A stretch of DNA of 64,000 nt from Patiria miniata. Taxonomy: Eukaryota; Echinodermata; Asteroidea; Valvatida; Asterinidae. The stretch lies in contig NW_024037058.1 in the NCBI RefSeq assembly GCF_015706575.1, forward strand, positions 4,767,754-4,831,753, written 5' to 3'. Shown in pieces: positions 21,769 through 32,872 of this stretch (the first letter of the stretch is position 1; each line of letters starts with the position of its first letter). The position numbers and the translations under genes were made by a program. Under the pieces are notes generated by a model. The model searched no databases, had not been told where the DNA came from, and saw only the letters and a program-made list of their open reading frames with translations.

Positions 21769-21990
21769 CGGTTGCGTCAAGGCTATCTTCCGCCTCGACT
21801 TACTGGACGGCTGTTTGCGGAAGTGTGTGTGGGGCGTAAGTACATGCACACAATACACACGCATGGGTCGTTGGGGCTAACGGTATAGTACAACATTGTG
21901 CCGCTGCGCGCGCGGTGTGCGGTATAGCGGGAACAAGCTCATATGGGAACAAGCTGGTAGCCTTGGTCAAGGCTAGTCTTTGGTGTACGT
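21769..21990 (-). repeat. Inverted duplication, right arm
   Basis: Reverse-complement partner of 19934-20195, about 1.6 kb away. It is diverged by substitutions and small deletions, including a duplicated AACAAGCT segment (about 21931-21957). Confidence 0.8.
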
Positions 21991-21999
21991 TGGTCTTCC

Positions 22000-22630
22000 T
22001 CTGCTTGTCCAGAGTTGTCAACTTCCTGAAGCATTCTCACAATCTCAGCTGTCTCAGTACGGGCTTGAGCATCCTGCTGTTCACCTAGCTCCCACAGTTT
22101 AACTGCCCTTGAGCGTCCTACCTGCAGCTAACATTCAGCGACGTCTCTCCACACCTCTGCTTCAACATCGAGCAGGTCGTTATCTAGAGTGTTCTTGAAT
22201 TTTGTCAAATGTCAAATTCTTCTTGGAACGCCAGTCCGCTCTCTGCATGGGTATGCTCGCTTGACAAGCTTCTATAATTGCCTGCCCAAGCTTTGCAACA
22301 GTCTTGCCAGTTCGCCTCTTTCTAGTAGACAGTTCGATTCGGAGTCGCACCGTCGTTCCGACCCAAAGCATCGTTCCAGCACCTTCAAAAGTTATGTGTA
22401 GTCGGACTACAACTCCTTATAAGGAGAGCAGGCTACATCCAATGCCGTCCTGTCAGAGCTGCGAGCAGGCAATCGGTTATATCTGACTTCATCCCAGTTG
22501 ATTTTTGCTACCCTATCAAAGTGCACTAAATTATCTTCTAGGCAAGTAGAGCCATCAAGCTCACGGGCCTTATCTTCGGTGCAGCAGGCTGCAGTCCCGC
22601 TCGCGGTACGCCAGTCCGCGCGGCAATGGG
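22000..22630 (-). pseudogene. Decayed protein-coding remnant, family unknown
   Basis: Read on the minus strand, successive segments look protein-like but are split by stops and frame changes. Near 22500 there is a segment K-I-N-W-D-E-V that could be the start of a Myb/SANT-like helix. Near 22170-22010 there is a segment with L-D-V-E-A-E-V-W-R-D-V-A and later V-K-L-W-E-L-G-E-Q-Q-D-A-Q-A. GC content is higher than the surroundings. The pattern is that of an old domesticated or transposon-encoded gene. No family can be named with confidence. It directly continues from the right duplication arm, so the arm may be part of the same lost element. Confidence 0.35.
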
Positions 22631-22954
22631 CTTAATTTACGAGTCGGCCATATTGAAAGCGAGGTAAAATCTTCTTTTTGGAACTTGCGAAGAGAAATGA
22701 AAGTAAAGAAATAAAGTTAATTACAAATTAATACCAGTCTGCTCTAATGAATAATATAACATATGTGATTAAATGTTTTAACCCACATTTAAAAAAAAAA
22801 TTGAAAGTGAGGCTAGAATGCATGCATAAATAGTCTGGCACCATCCCATTCAACAGTTCACAATATATAAAATACATTCAAGGAACACGACAAAAATGGC
22901 TTCCTTGTGAATAATATAGCTCTATGGTACATGAACTGAGTATGATGCGCAATA

Positions 22955-23477
22955 TTAAAGGGAAAATACAACATTTGCAAACATCAAAAAATAAAACTAC
23001 CAAATCATTTTGAAATACCCTGCTGGACTGTTAGTGAATGACAGTGTAAAGCATCCTGTAAAATCATGGCACCTGGTATATTGTCATTTTCAAGAAAAGT
23101 GGTTTTTTTGTATCAATTTCCAACGCTGATCGGCCGATCAGCGTTGGAAAAAAACTGGATATTTTTCAAATACTGGTCCCAGTTGACCATCGCACTTGTT
23201 TGCAATCGATTACACACCTATGAACGGGTACAAGCCAGCTAGACTGGTTCCCTGACATTACAATTCCCCAATATATGTAAACTGCTCTGTTTCTTCTTAA
23301 ATGGAGTCAGGGAACCAGACTACAGGAATATGATTGTTTTTCTTGGTTTTTATAGCATTTTCGAACCCAAAACCTCAAAAAAGTCAGAGTAAATATATTT
23401 GCTATATATTTCCAACCCCCCAAATCCATCCATTTCTGAAAATTACAGCAAAAGCAAATGATGTATATTCCCTTTAA
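22955..23477 (+). mobile_element. Family A TTAA-type MITE, copy A2
   Basis: A 523-bp element from TTAAAGGGAAAATACAACAT to GTATATTCCCTTTAA. The central palindrome (about 23118-23151) is perfect over 34 bp in this copy. TTAA lies at both ends with no further flanking duplication. Confidence 0.95.
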
Positions 23478-23554
23478 TAATCAAGAAACTTAACTTACTA
23501 CAATACCCCAAGTTGAGTTCGTCTGAAACTATTATTTCGAAAACCTTTGTATGC

Positions 23555-23729
23555 AAATAATGAAAGGTTTGCGGAAACACCATGTGCGAATAATTTCTCA
23601 ATTAAGAGAATGGTTCTGAAAAGAACCAGAGGTATAAACTCTGAGTTTATACCTCTGGTTCTTTTCAGAATCATTCTCTTAGTTGAGAAATTATTCGCAC
23701 ATGGTGTTTCCACAAACCTTTCATTATTT
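23555..23729. repeat. 175-bp near-perfect palindrome
   Basis: Two 87-bp arms are inverted copies meeting at the single central T (23642), with only a few mismatches. They read AAATAATGAAAGGTTTGCGG inward from the left and its complement from the right. The arms encode nearly the same peptide on both strands because of this symmetry, not because of selection. Its RNA would form a long hairpin. Confidence 0.95.
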
Positions 23730-24475
23730 AGTGTCTCCACCATGCAAAGCCTCAAATCTTACTTTGTATGCAAAATAGAAATTCTCCGAATGTAGGCATC
23801 ATATTTACAGGACTTCATAGTTTGAAGCAAAAATGAGGCCATGATGAGCCTCAGTCGTAAAAAGTCCTGGGTCCGGGATGCACCGTACAATGTACATGTG
23901 AAGAAGCCGGGGTTTAAAACCCTAAAACTGAACCGAGCTAGCTGAGTGCGACGTGCGTAATTTATAATTCATCGTGTACGGGTGAGGGCAGCAGAGTGAG
24001 CCATCGATGCATTAATATTGAACTAACTGAAACTGAAAGCATAACGGTACGCGATATGCATCGACTCGTGCCTTCATTTTTATATGATGTGTGAGCAATT
24101 CCAACTGGTCGTGTGCTGTTAACAGTGCATTGTTAATCTTGTGTATTGCCAGCAAGCTTTCAGTTGTCCACTTCACTGAACGCTTTGAATGCATTCCATT
24201 CTCTGATCAGGCTACCGGTATATGGTGATCGACATTGTTCACGAGTTCTTCCAAATGTTCACTGTTACAGCTGTACTGACACAGTTGACTTTCGTGCACG
24301 CGCGGTATTGACACCGTACTACCACAGTACCAGTGCTGAGTGACTGAGCGTAATTGCCCGCGTACAACCGGTTCGTTTAGACGACCGGTGACCCCGTTTC
24401 TTCCAAATCCTCTTCATTTAAGATAACCAACTTCAGACTTATTCACTGTTATTCCTCCATTTCCCTACTACCACC
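23730..24475. other. Upstream region of the main SLC6 exon
   Basis: Mixed-composition sequence with no recognised repeat. Either it is the end of a long intron from 16078, or it holds the promoter and 5' UTR for the 24476 start. No TATA box stands out. A pyrimidine-rich stretch (about 24428-24470) leads to the acceptor-like CCCACAG at 24480-24486. Confidence 0.45.
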
Positions 24476-24695
24476 ATGACCCACAGCGATGTCAAGTTTA
24501 CCGCGCTGGACGTGGACGATGATGGCCATGCTAAGACCAACGGCCGGGCCGTCACGGACGTGGAGAAGCCAACGGGCGCGGCCGGCCGTGATCGGTGGGA
24601 CCGCAAGGCGGAGTTTGTTCTTGCCTGCATCGGCTACGCTGTGGGCCTGGGTAACGTGTGGCGGTTCCCCTACCTGTGTTTCAAAAGCGGTGGAG
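24476..24695 (+). CDS. SLC6 transporter exon: N-terminus and TM1
   Basis: Na+/Cl- dependent plasma-membrane transporter of the SLC6 (LeuT-fold) family. The exon codes for about 40 cytosolic residues, then R-D-R-W-D and TM1 (residues about 47-68) with the family signature [10 protein letters not shown] (57-66), which lines the Na+ and substrate site. Gly57 occupies the place of the Asp used by monoamine transporters, so an amino-acid-like substrate (GABA, betaine, taurine or similar) is more likely. The donor GGAG/GTAAAT leaves phase 1. ATG 24476 lies in a good context (CCACCATGA). A pyrimidine tract and CCCACAG at 24480-24486 offer an acceptor whose use would start the exon at 24487, in phase with exon 15944-16077. 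The family is very sure. The GABA/inebriated-like subgroup is an inference. The gene is incomplete at 3' in this window. Confidence 0.95.
24485..24486 (+). promoter_or_regulatory. Putative internal splice acceptor (AG)
   Basis: A pyrimidine-rich run from about 24438 to 24484 ends in CCCACAG/C. Splicing here to the donor at 16077/16078 restores the frame (GG+C = Gly, then Asp-Val-Lys). This acceptor competes with the interpretation that ATG 24476 begins translation. Confidence 0.5.
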
Positions 24696-24755
24696 GTAAA
24701 TATTTTGATTTTCTCAATACATCGTTTGTTTGACCAAGTTGTGTATTTTATGTTA

Positions 24756-25117
24756 GGCCAACAAAAAAAAATATTCGGTCTCTGGTCAGACCAAAGTTCC
24801 TGAATTGACGCGGCCACGCAGCTTTTTTTTCTTTCTTCAAGCTTGGATTGTACAGACAAGGTGGGTACTATTTTGCTTTTTTGGTGTCCTCATGTACATT
24901 GGTGTGCTCCATAATTTGCCTTGGTGCTTGTGATCATTTGCCTTGGTGCAATTTCCCATTCCTTGGTGCTCTTTGGTAAAAAAAATTGAGGAGGTGCGGA
25001 AATAGAGGGCGCTGTTGGAGCTACCGCGGAACATTTTGGGGAAAAAAAAAGATTGACGTGCATAATTAAAATCGACGCGCGCGCTGACCAGAGACCGACT
25101 TAATTTTTTTTTTGGCC
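24756..25117. mobile_element. Family F-related Harbinger-like MITE, copy F3
   Basis: GGCC ends with inverted CGGTCTCTGGTCAG and CTGACCAGAGACCG. TTA flanks both sides (24753-24755 and 25118-25120). It shares architecture and GC-rich subterminal GACGCG motifs with F1/F2 but is a distinct subfamily. The interior has four CCTTGGTGC-like repeats. It sits 60 bp downstream of the exon 24476-24695 donor. Confidence 0.8.
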
Positions 25118-25249
25118 TTACCGGTAATAGTAATACTAATTTGAACACATAAACACTATCACCTGACTATTGTTGAAAGAGTGAAGAGAAACAGAAAGAA
25201 TGTTCAAGTTCTACTCTAGAATTAGAAGGCACACGATATGTTGCATCCC

Positions 25250-25855
25250 GACATCACTTTTTCAAAGATTCCCATTATCTAGCCATCACTTGTCACCCTG
25301 TGTACAAACCACATGAGACTGGTATGAAAATTTCTAAGTGTTTTCTCAGTAAATACTTAATTAGGCCTATTTTTCCTGCTTAATTTGAATTTTTTTTATC
25401 ACATGTTGATTGCTATGATAGGAATATAAGGGGGAAAAATGATGGCAAGATATGGGAATCTTTCCCTTTTTTCAAACAATGAAGGTCAGTCATTGCAAAA
25501 ATGTTGAAAAGACTCAAAATGAGACTGAAATTGAAATATTTCCAACTTTGTTAGAAACTACTTTGAAAATGTACTTGACTCTCCATAGACTTTGTGCACA
25601 AACAAAGAAGTGGCGTCTGGATACTTTCTTCGGAAAGATTTCCATATACGAAGTTCACTCATCACCCTGTGTACAAACCATAATTATGAGATTGGACTGA
25701 AAAATACTAAGTGTTTTCTAAGAAAATGCTTGTATTTTCTCACTGCTCAAATTGACTTTGATGACATGAAATTGCTATCTGGGGGCTTGTTGGTCAATAC
25801 AGAGGGAAATTAGTGAACTTCTTATATGGAAATCTTTCCCTTTCTTCCTGTTACA
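25250..25855. repeat. Old tandem duplication inside intron 1
   Basis: A unit of roughly 370 bp is repeated twice. 25285-25345 (CACCCTGTGTACAAACCA..., AAGTGTTTTCT) matches 25660-25722. The GGAATCTTTCCCTTTT block near 25455 matches GGAAATCTTTCCCTTTC near 25828. The copies are considerably diverged. Confidence 0.6.
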
Positions 25856-25879
25856 AATCGGTTCAGTGCAGATTTGCAG

Positions 25880-27538
25880 GTGTCAGATCAATTTGACCGT
25901 TTGCCAACTCGAATCGGACGAACTCGACCGTTTACCAACTCGACTGTTGAACCATTTTGACCATTGTGTGTCAACTGGAAAAGTCAACTCGACCGTTGAC
26001 ACAACTTGTCCATTGTTCAACTCGTCTTTTGTTGTGTCATTGTGTGTGAACATGTATAACAAGGGAACATGGTTCGGAACATAGATTTTATTATGACAAT
26101 GGCTATAGGCACAGCCTAATAACAAAATAAACATTGCTTTTGTCCGACCAACAAGGACGAGTGAAAAAAATATGGCGGTGCATGTTGAATCGAATGTTGG
26201 TCACTTCGGCACCTAGGCAACTAGGCAACTGCCAATTTGTCCCCTTGCCAACTTGCTGACTGTAGTACAAAACATTATGTATGTAAAATGTCATGAAAAA
26301 CAGTATTTTGATTAGTTTACCACCAGACACGTAGGTCTGCATGCAGCCGCGGCAGCAGGTACCGGCATGACCGGGGCCGGGCGGTGAGCGTACCGGGTAC
26401 TGTGTGGCCTGGCGCCAGTGGCGTGCTAGCTAGCTAGGCAGTACTGTATAACGGTAAACCCCAACGGCTTCAACCAGGATACAGTGCATGGACTGCACTG
26501 CACGTGAGGCCGCTCGGGCGTTGGGCCCTGCAGAGCCAGTAGTGTGCATGGCGCGCTCGGTAGACCACCAGTCTCCAAGCCCAGAGCTTCCCGACCTGGC
26601 CCCCTTCCCGGTTAGCCCTGTGCAATTACCGTCATTGTAAATTACTTGTTGCCACTTAAAGCTACAGTCCATCATTTGTAATTCGTGCATTTTGTTCGTT
26701 TGAAGCAACAAAAGAGTTCAAAATCTAATGAAGGATACTGAGCAACTAACCTGATGAAGTTTCAGCTAAGCTTCAGCTGTACATTCCGAGAAAAACAGCA
26801 TTCTAAGATCTCAATTTCAAATCCAAAGTTACTGAATCATGTTTTGAATTGTTTTGAATTGCAGCTATACGCGACGTCGCGCACTGATCCGATGAATTAT
26901 AACAACCGCGCGCGCGTGTGCTTCGTTCCAATACTTGTGCGCGCTGCGCTAAATAACAAAACGAACTACTAATTTTAATTTTCCTACGGTGCTTCTTAAG
27001 AATCACCGTTGGAAATGCCTTCTTTCGTTGATTACTTCAAAATGACAGCTTGCCAGAAAGAATAATTTCACAGGGAGTTTAGTCCCCTTACTATCTTTCA
27101 ACCAAGTTTGTTTTTCAACAATAATTACGCCAGTTACTTTTCGGATGGCTGCAAATGATGGACTATACCTTTAAACGTATTTATAGCCTATCATACTACA
27201 TTGTCTGCAGGCTGGTGTCGCTGATTTGTTACTTATTTTGCACAAAATACTAGGGTGTACCGTCACTTTAAATGTGTATGCCCCCACTGTCCATGGCAGA
27301 GAACCCTGAACTGCCAAATGTTTTGTGGTATGATGTTCACGAAATGACTAGATATAAGGAGTCCGGCCTTTTTTCTGCTTTTTTTTTGTAGCAACCTTTA
27401 TAGTGGTTTCCTTTGAAATGGAATGACTCAACAAAATAAATAAAATCATCCCGAAAAGGTTTAATGGTCTAATTGGTACGATGGTCCAGTTGGTTCGAGT
27501 CGAGTTGGCAAACGGTCGAGTTGACTGTCATCCGATTT
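25880..27538. mobile_element. Composite inverted-repeat element with CCAACTCGAC-rich ends
   Basis: The left end has repeated GACCGTTTGCCAACTCGA-like motifs (about 25896-26010). The right end (27483-27537) has the inverted GAGTTGGCAAACGGTCGAGT. Copy B2 (26656-27174) sits inside. The exact boundaries and target duplication are not defined. Confidence 0.5.
26656..27174 (+). mobile_element. Family B TTAA-type MITE, copy B2
   Basis: A 519-bp element from TTAAAGCTACAGTCCATCAT to ATGGACTATACCTTTAA. It shares with B1 and B3 the CTAACCTGATGAAGTTTCAG and AATTTCACAGGGAGTT blocks. It includes a GC-rich CGCGCGCG stretch (about 26907-26945). Confidence 0.9.
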
Positions 27539-28437
27539 GCGCTACTACCCCTGATCTCGCTCTCGGTCTTTTTCAAAAGTTTAAAAACTCATTTTCTTGA
27601 ATCATATATTGAAATGTTATTTGTGCATTAATAATTTAGGCTTTGTCTCAAACTTGTCCTGTCTCATTGTCTCACGTAGTGTTTTGTTTGTCCCTTATTA
27701 GTACTTTGGTTGTATCTTTGTCCATACATGTAGGTAAGGACACAAAAGCTTTCTGCTAAAATTTACCTGAAATACCTAAATGTTGTCATTTAATTTCACA
27801 CTTTATTATTAATTACTGTGTACATATAGCTATAACTACTGACATTTTCTAATTTATACATGATCATCGTACATATATTGTATTGAATGGCATCATTGAA
27901 ATAAATGTTACTAATCATCATCCCTGTCATATATATTACTAACATGGGTAGCTTGCATCTGTACATTGAACCTTGAATCTAAATGAAGCATGAATCTGGG
28001 GTTTATTGACAGGTTTCTCAGAGAAAACAAACCCCAAGGGGGTATTTTTTGTATTATTTTATATCCGCTTCGTTTACCAGTACCCCCTCACCTGCAAAGA
28101 AAGAAACTTTGGGGGTGACTGACCAACGCCATCTTGCCCGACTGCAATTTTGCCGCGACGCGTGGCTGTACCACTGGGTGTTACAAATTCCATGGTGTAC
28201 GTGCGTCACCACAAGGAACGGTGCGCGTCAACCAGCTAAATGTCCCGTCCATTGGACGTTATTGCTAGGTAAAAGGGCGCCCTCTTTTGTTGGCGTATGG
28301 AGCCCATAGTGGCTCACCTTTTGTTGAGAATACCGTACTTGATGCACATGAGTATAGTACACGAGTGAGACTTGTCAGGATTTTTCCTGATTTCAGGATT
28401 TTCTTGTCAAAACTTCTCCTTATTCCAGGATTTCTTG

Positions 28438-28962
28438 TTAAAGGGAAGATACAACATTTGCAAACATCAAAAAACAAAATGATCAAATTATCACGAAATA
28501 CCTTACTGAATTGTTAGGGACTGACATTCTAAAGCATCCTTTAAAATCGTGGCTCCTGGTGTGCTGACATTTTGAAGAAACCTGTATTTTTCCAACGCTG
28601 GTCAGCCGACCAGCGTTGGAGAAAACTGGCTTTTTTCCAACAACTGTTCCTAATTTTTCATATTTAGTTATTCTGACTTTTCTTTGCAATTGATTACACA
28701 CCTATGCAGGGGTACAAGCCTGCTAGAGTAATTCTCTGACCTTACAATTCCCCAAAGTGAATTAATTGCTCCGTTTCATCTTAAGTGGGGTCAGGGAACC
28801 AGACTACAAGAACATGATAGGTTTTCTTTGTTTTTTCCAGCACCTACAAGCCCAAAACGTGAAACAAGTCAGTTAAACAATATTTTCTCTAACATACTAA
28901 TCCTCCAAATCCATTTGTTTCTGAAAATTCCAGCAAAAGCAAATGTTGTACATTCCCTTTAA
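28438..28962 (+). mobile_element. Family A TTAA-type MITE, copy A3
   Basis: A 525-bp element, TTAAAGGGAAGATACAACAT to GTACATTCCCTTTAA. The left half is slightly shortened before the central palindrome (about 28590-28620). The palindrome reads CCAACGCTGGTCAGCCGACC on its left part. Confidence 0.92.
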
Positions 28963-29424
28963 ATAAGAACACTTTTGAAAGCTGAAAATTAGGTTCTTTT
29001 ACATGTGTTACATGCATACAAACATACTGGTTCACTGAACGTGTACATGTATGTAGACCCCTACGTTGTTCTACGGGCATCAGCAACCAACAAAATCTCT
29101 GCCAATTTCGTGGAATGATCATTTTCCCCCAATCTCGTCCCCAGTAAGGTGAACACACACTTTTTTTTATCTTAATGGGGCTGGCTTTTTCAACCATCTT
29201 GCTTTATGGTTCAACTGAGCCCCACTTACGTGTATATTAACCCTTACCGCCCTGAATCCTTCAAAATCCTCTTTGCCACCAAAAGGATGCACTTTGTCAA
29301 GGTCTTGGGCTGGACCTTGTGTTGTTTTTGCTCAGCCATGCATAAATATAGGTCTGGATTATGCTTGACATCCTCCGTACTGCTCCAGGATGTCACTGGC
29401 CAAGCCTCAACATATTGACAGTCA

Positions 29425-29575
29425 CTGCCGCAGGATTTTGCAGGATTCAGGCAGTGGTCACCCCTCCATGGACCATATTCAAGAAATAATGGAGGAATTT
29501 GCAGGATTGAGGCTATACATAGATATGCTATAATTTTTCAATGAGGCCAGTTAGAGGATTTTGCAGGATCGAGGC
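29425..29575. repeat. Dispersed short repeats GGATTTTGCAGGAT
   Basis: Three copies of (A)GGA(TT)TTGCAGGATT(C/G)AGGC occur within 150 bp. They are probably a degraded minisatellite or transposon subterminal motifs. Confidence 0.5.
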
Positions 29576-29879
29576 TACATGTACATCCTAGACCTAGGCC
29601 TAGGGAGTTAGGCTTAAAAATTGCAAATTACGATATAAATTGTTTGCGTGGGATGGGATACTTGTAGTTTTGTGGTCTGCAATTACCGGTATGACTTTAA
29701 TAACATGTACCAGTATCTCCCTCTAATTAGTTTCTTTCTACTGTTGTGATTGCCGGTAATTTGCAATCTCTCAACCATATCCTCTTTGATTTTAAGTGCA
29801 GATGATGGTGGTTCTGCATTTTTTGTCAGTGACTCAGCAGTATTTAATGGGTTAAGTTACATACACATGTACGTACCTT

Positions 29880-29985
29880 CCAGATGATATTTTGGGGAAG
29901 GATACATGTATGTTTTTCCACATGACATTTTGGAGAGGGATATGTTTTTCCACATGATATTTTGGGGAGGGATATGTTTTTCAGC
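29880..29985. repeat. 35-bp tandem repeat, three copies
   Basis: The unit contains CATGATATTTTGGGGAGGGATATG followed by TTTTTCCA. The copies differ at a few positions. Confidence 0.75.
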
Positions 29986-31027
29986 TCATCATTTCGTCAG
30001 TCGCACCACAAACCATCGTATCGCAATTTTTAGTGTTTTTTTTTAAGATTTTAAAGGTAGTCATTTTTTTGTAATTGGTACTAAGCTCATTCCTATAAAT
30101 ACTACCGGTACCTGTATGAGAGTTCAATCGGTTTCATTTCAGGTAGAAAATTATAATTTTAAACTTCATTTTATACAATCTGTATGCTTCCGAGTTGCTT
30201 AGTTTGTAGGATATTCAGTTCCCAAGATCTATACAGGTCACTTTGTTAAACATACTTCATTGTATTTCATACAATGCGCGTAATACATGTGAGATACCTC
30301 GGTTCGTGAATTCACACATTTCATGATGGTGCTGATTAGTTACGTCACAGCCCTATGGGAATTAGTGCCCGAAGCGGCGTTTCGGGATATTGCTTTAATG
30401 AAAGTAAATTACTACGGATTCCTCGCTGAAAAAGAAGACGGCGTTTTGTGACCAATGTTGAGAGCACACAACCACACATTTGGGTAGTTATGGGGTACCA
30501 CTACTGTCCACCTTTACTTCCCTACTATTATTCTCCTTTCTTTCTATTATTAGTCTCAAACTACATGTGTATAGAGTTTCACTCATGGGGCACTTAGATT
30601 TCTAAAGACCAACTTGCGAGGTACATTATGCCATTGTCCCTATTGTTCCCAGAATCCTGTAAACATCATAGTGTGCAAAGTTTCTTGAACATGGCACAAA
30701 CTTGTACTTCACAAGGGCCTTTCAAACTGTGTAAATGATGCAATCTCAGTCTTAGAAGCGGGTCCAGCACAGAGTTTTAAGGAACCCCTTTCACACTAGC
30801 AAGATTCCAACACGACGTCTACATGAACATGGGTCCGGCACTCAACATGGTTGAAATGCAACATTGGTTGGGAGGTTCTACATGTACCAAGATGGAATAT
30901 CTACTACATCAATGTAAAATCTACAGCTGACCCATGTGCTTTTGCTTGAACTGCTTCTGCTCTTACATGTATACTGGCTGGACTCTATGATGAGTATAAT
31001 AATAGCCAGGCTTGTGTGGGGGTGACC

Positions 31028-31356
31028 ACAAATTCGTATCCTTGTGGAGACACGCACACAATAGGGAACAAAACATTGTAAAGGTCTCCACAGGGCAATT
31101 TCTATAGATGAATAGGTCTCCACAAGGTTTTCACGAAATAGATATATATATGGGTTTTACTCAAAAACTAGGAATTTCCAAGGTGGGTTGATCTGTCGCA
31201 AATGGAAGAGTTTTAGAAAAGGGATATCAAGTCCAAATTTCAGCCAAGGAAACTAATTCTGGTTAAAATAAGAGCATTTTGAAACTTCACTTTCAAAATA
31301 GAACACTTTACGACACGAGAACAAAGAAATGTCTCCACAAGGATACAAATTTTAGA
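31028..31356. mobile_element. Inverted-repeat element with GTCTCCACAAGG motifs
   Basis: The left arm CACAAATTCGTATCCTTGTG is inverted at the right (CACAAGGATACAAATTTT). The motif GTCTCCACA(A/G)GG occurs four times. Internal CTGTCGCA(A)ATG(G)AAG is shared with the related element at 46888-47140. Confidence 0.65.
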
Positions 31357-32734
31357 ATATGTGTGTGGGGATGTGTGGGGATTTATTGGAGTTGCTGCTA
31401 AAAACTGATCAAAGGTGTTGTGTTACCAGTGTGTACACACAATGTAAGCTGTTCAGTAAACATTGCCTACAGGTAGTAATGTACCTTTGTTGATTGAAAA
31501 ACAGGTTGGGAGATGACATACATTTTTGTACAAGGTCTTAAGTGGCCTTACAACATTTGTACCTCTCCAAAGATTAGCTCAGTCATCCTGTCCCATTATT
31601 AGTACTGGTGTTTTCATCCGTATTGGGTTTCAGAATGGTATTTAAAGTACAGGTAGTAACTCCTTGAAATAAAGAGAAGTATGACTTGGCACTTTTGTTG
31701 CACAATGACTTGGCATTTTCCCATACCATTTGTACATGTAGGCGATGTACAGTACATTTGTATACAGTGTCTGAGTACACATTACTGACCACAGAGAGTT
31801 TAATTTAATACTCAGGCATCTGGCATTTTCATGCCGTATTTTCTCAAACATATTTCATTCTTAACGTGCGTACTATGTGTGTAATTGATTGTGCACGGTC
31901 TTATTTGAGCAATTCTTGTGTCTTACAAATTTAATTCACCCTCTGTATGGCCAAAAGTTTACAATTCGTTTGAGAAGTATGTATGCAACCACTAAAGCAG
32001 GTATGGTGATTTCTTGTCAACATTGGGAGGGGGAACCATACAGCAGTGTGGAAAATCCAAAAAGTTGGGGGTGGTACAGATGTACCTAGAAACCATCTGA
32101 CTCAAGGAGCAATACACGTACATGCACATGATCATTATGCCTACCCTTCCCAAATCTATCAAAATCCATTCCCCCATTTTGGGGATTTCGGTAGGCAAGT
32201 TATGAGAACCAAGTCCATCAAAATCCGCTTATGGTACGGTAGTGGTGGTCTTGTGGTGGATTTCAGCGGATTTCGGCCTTCTGTCCCCCACCACCAATAG
32301 TTTGTCCCAGATCTGGGACAAATTATTGGAGGAGGAGGGAGGGAGGACATCACCATTGGGAGTCCCCAGGAGAAAAAAATATAGGGGAGGGGGGTGACAT
32401 GTCCCATCTTCACTGCTCACTATTTCCGCCCATGGGTGCACTTTCTGGATGGACTATTTTGTGTTTCGCTCTTTGATCACGGCAATTAATTACTCTTTGA
32501 ATGTCATTCAGCCCTACCGGTAAGTCCTTCAACGCCTTAAATATCAATTAATGCAATTTCCATTTGATTAGTAATTTAAATTAATTGTGAATAGTGCGGG
32601 TATATTTACGTGGACTAACCACAAGCATTCAGTTTATTCATTTGATCTCACCAAAAGTCTGAAGGGGTCAGTATTTCTTTGTACAGCAAATAGGCCTATT
32701 GCCAATGTTTGTTTTCACCAAGTTAAATTCTTTT

Positions 32735-32872
32735 GCTTAGGCCAGTTTTTCATCTTTGGATTCTTAGGCCAGTTTTTCATCTTTGGATTCTTAGGCCAGT
32801 TTTTCATCTTTGGATTCTAAGGCCAGTTTTTCATCTTTGGATTCTTAAGCCAGTTTTTCATTTTTGAATTCT
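32735..32872. repeat. 27-bp tandem repeat, five copies
   Basis: The unit TTAGGCCAGTTTTTCATC plus TTTGGATTC repeats about five times with increasing divergence at the right end. Its length is a multiple of three, which creates a spurious repetitive ORF. It abuts family C sequence. Confidence 0.9.

Noticed and set aside
28049..28309. 86-codon ORF with GC-rich content in intron 1
   Set aside because: No domain or splice sites. Its CGACGCGTGGCTG-like motifs resemble family F MITE sequence rather than a gene.
32587..32820. ORF with repeated LGQFFIFGF
   Set aside because: It is generated by a 27-bp tandem repeat. No coding support.
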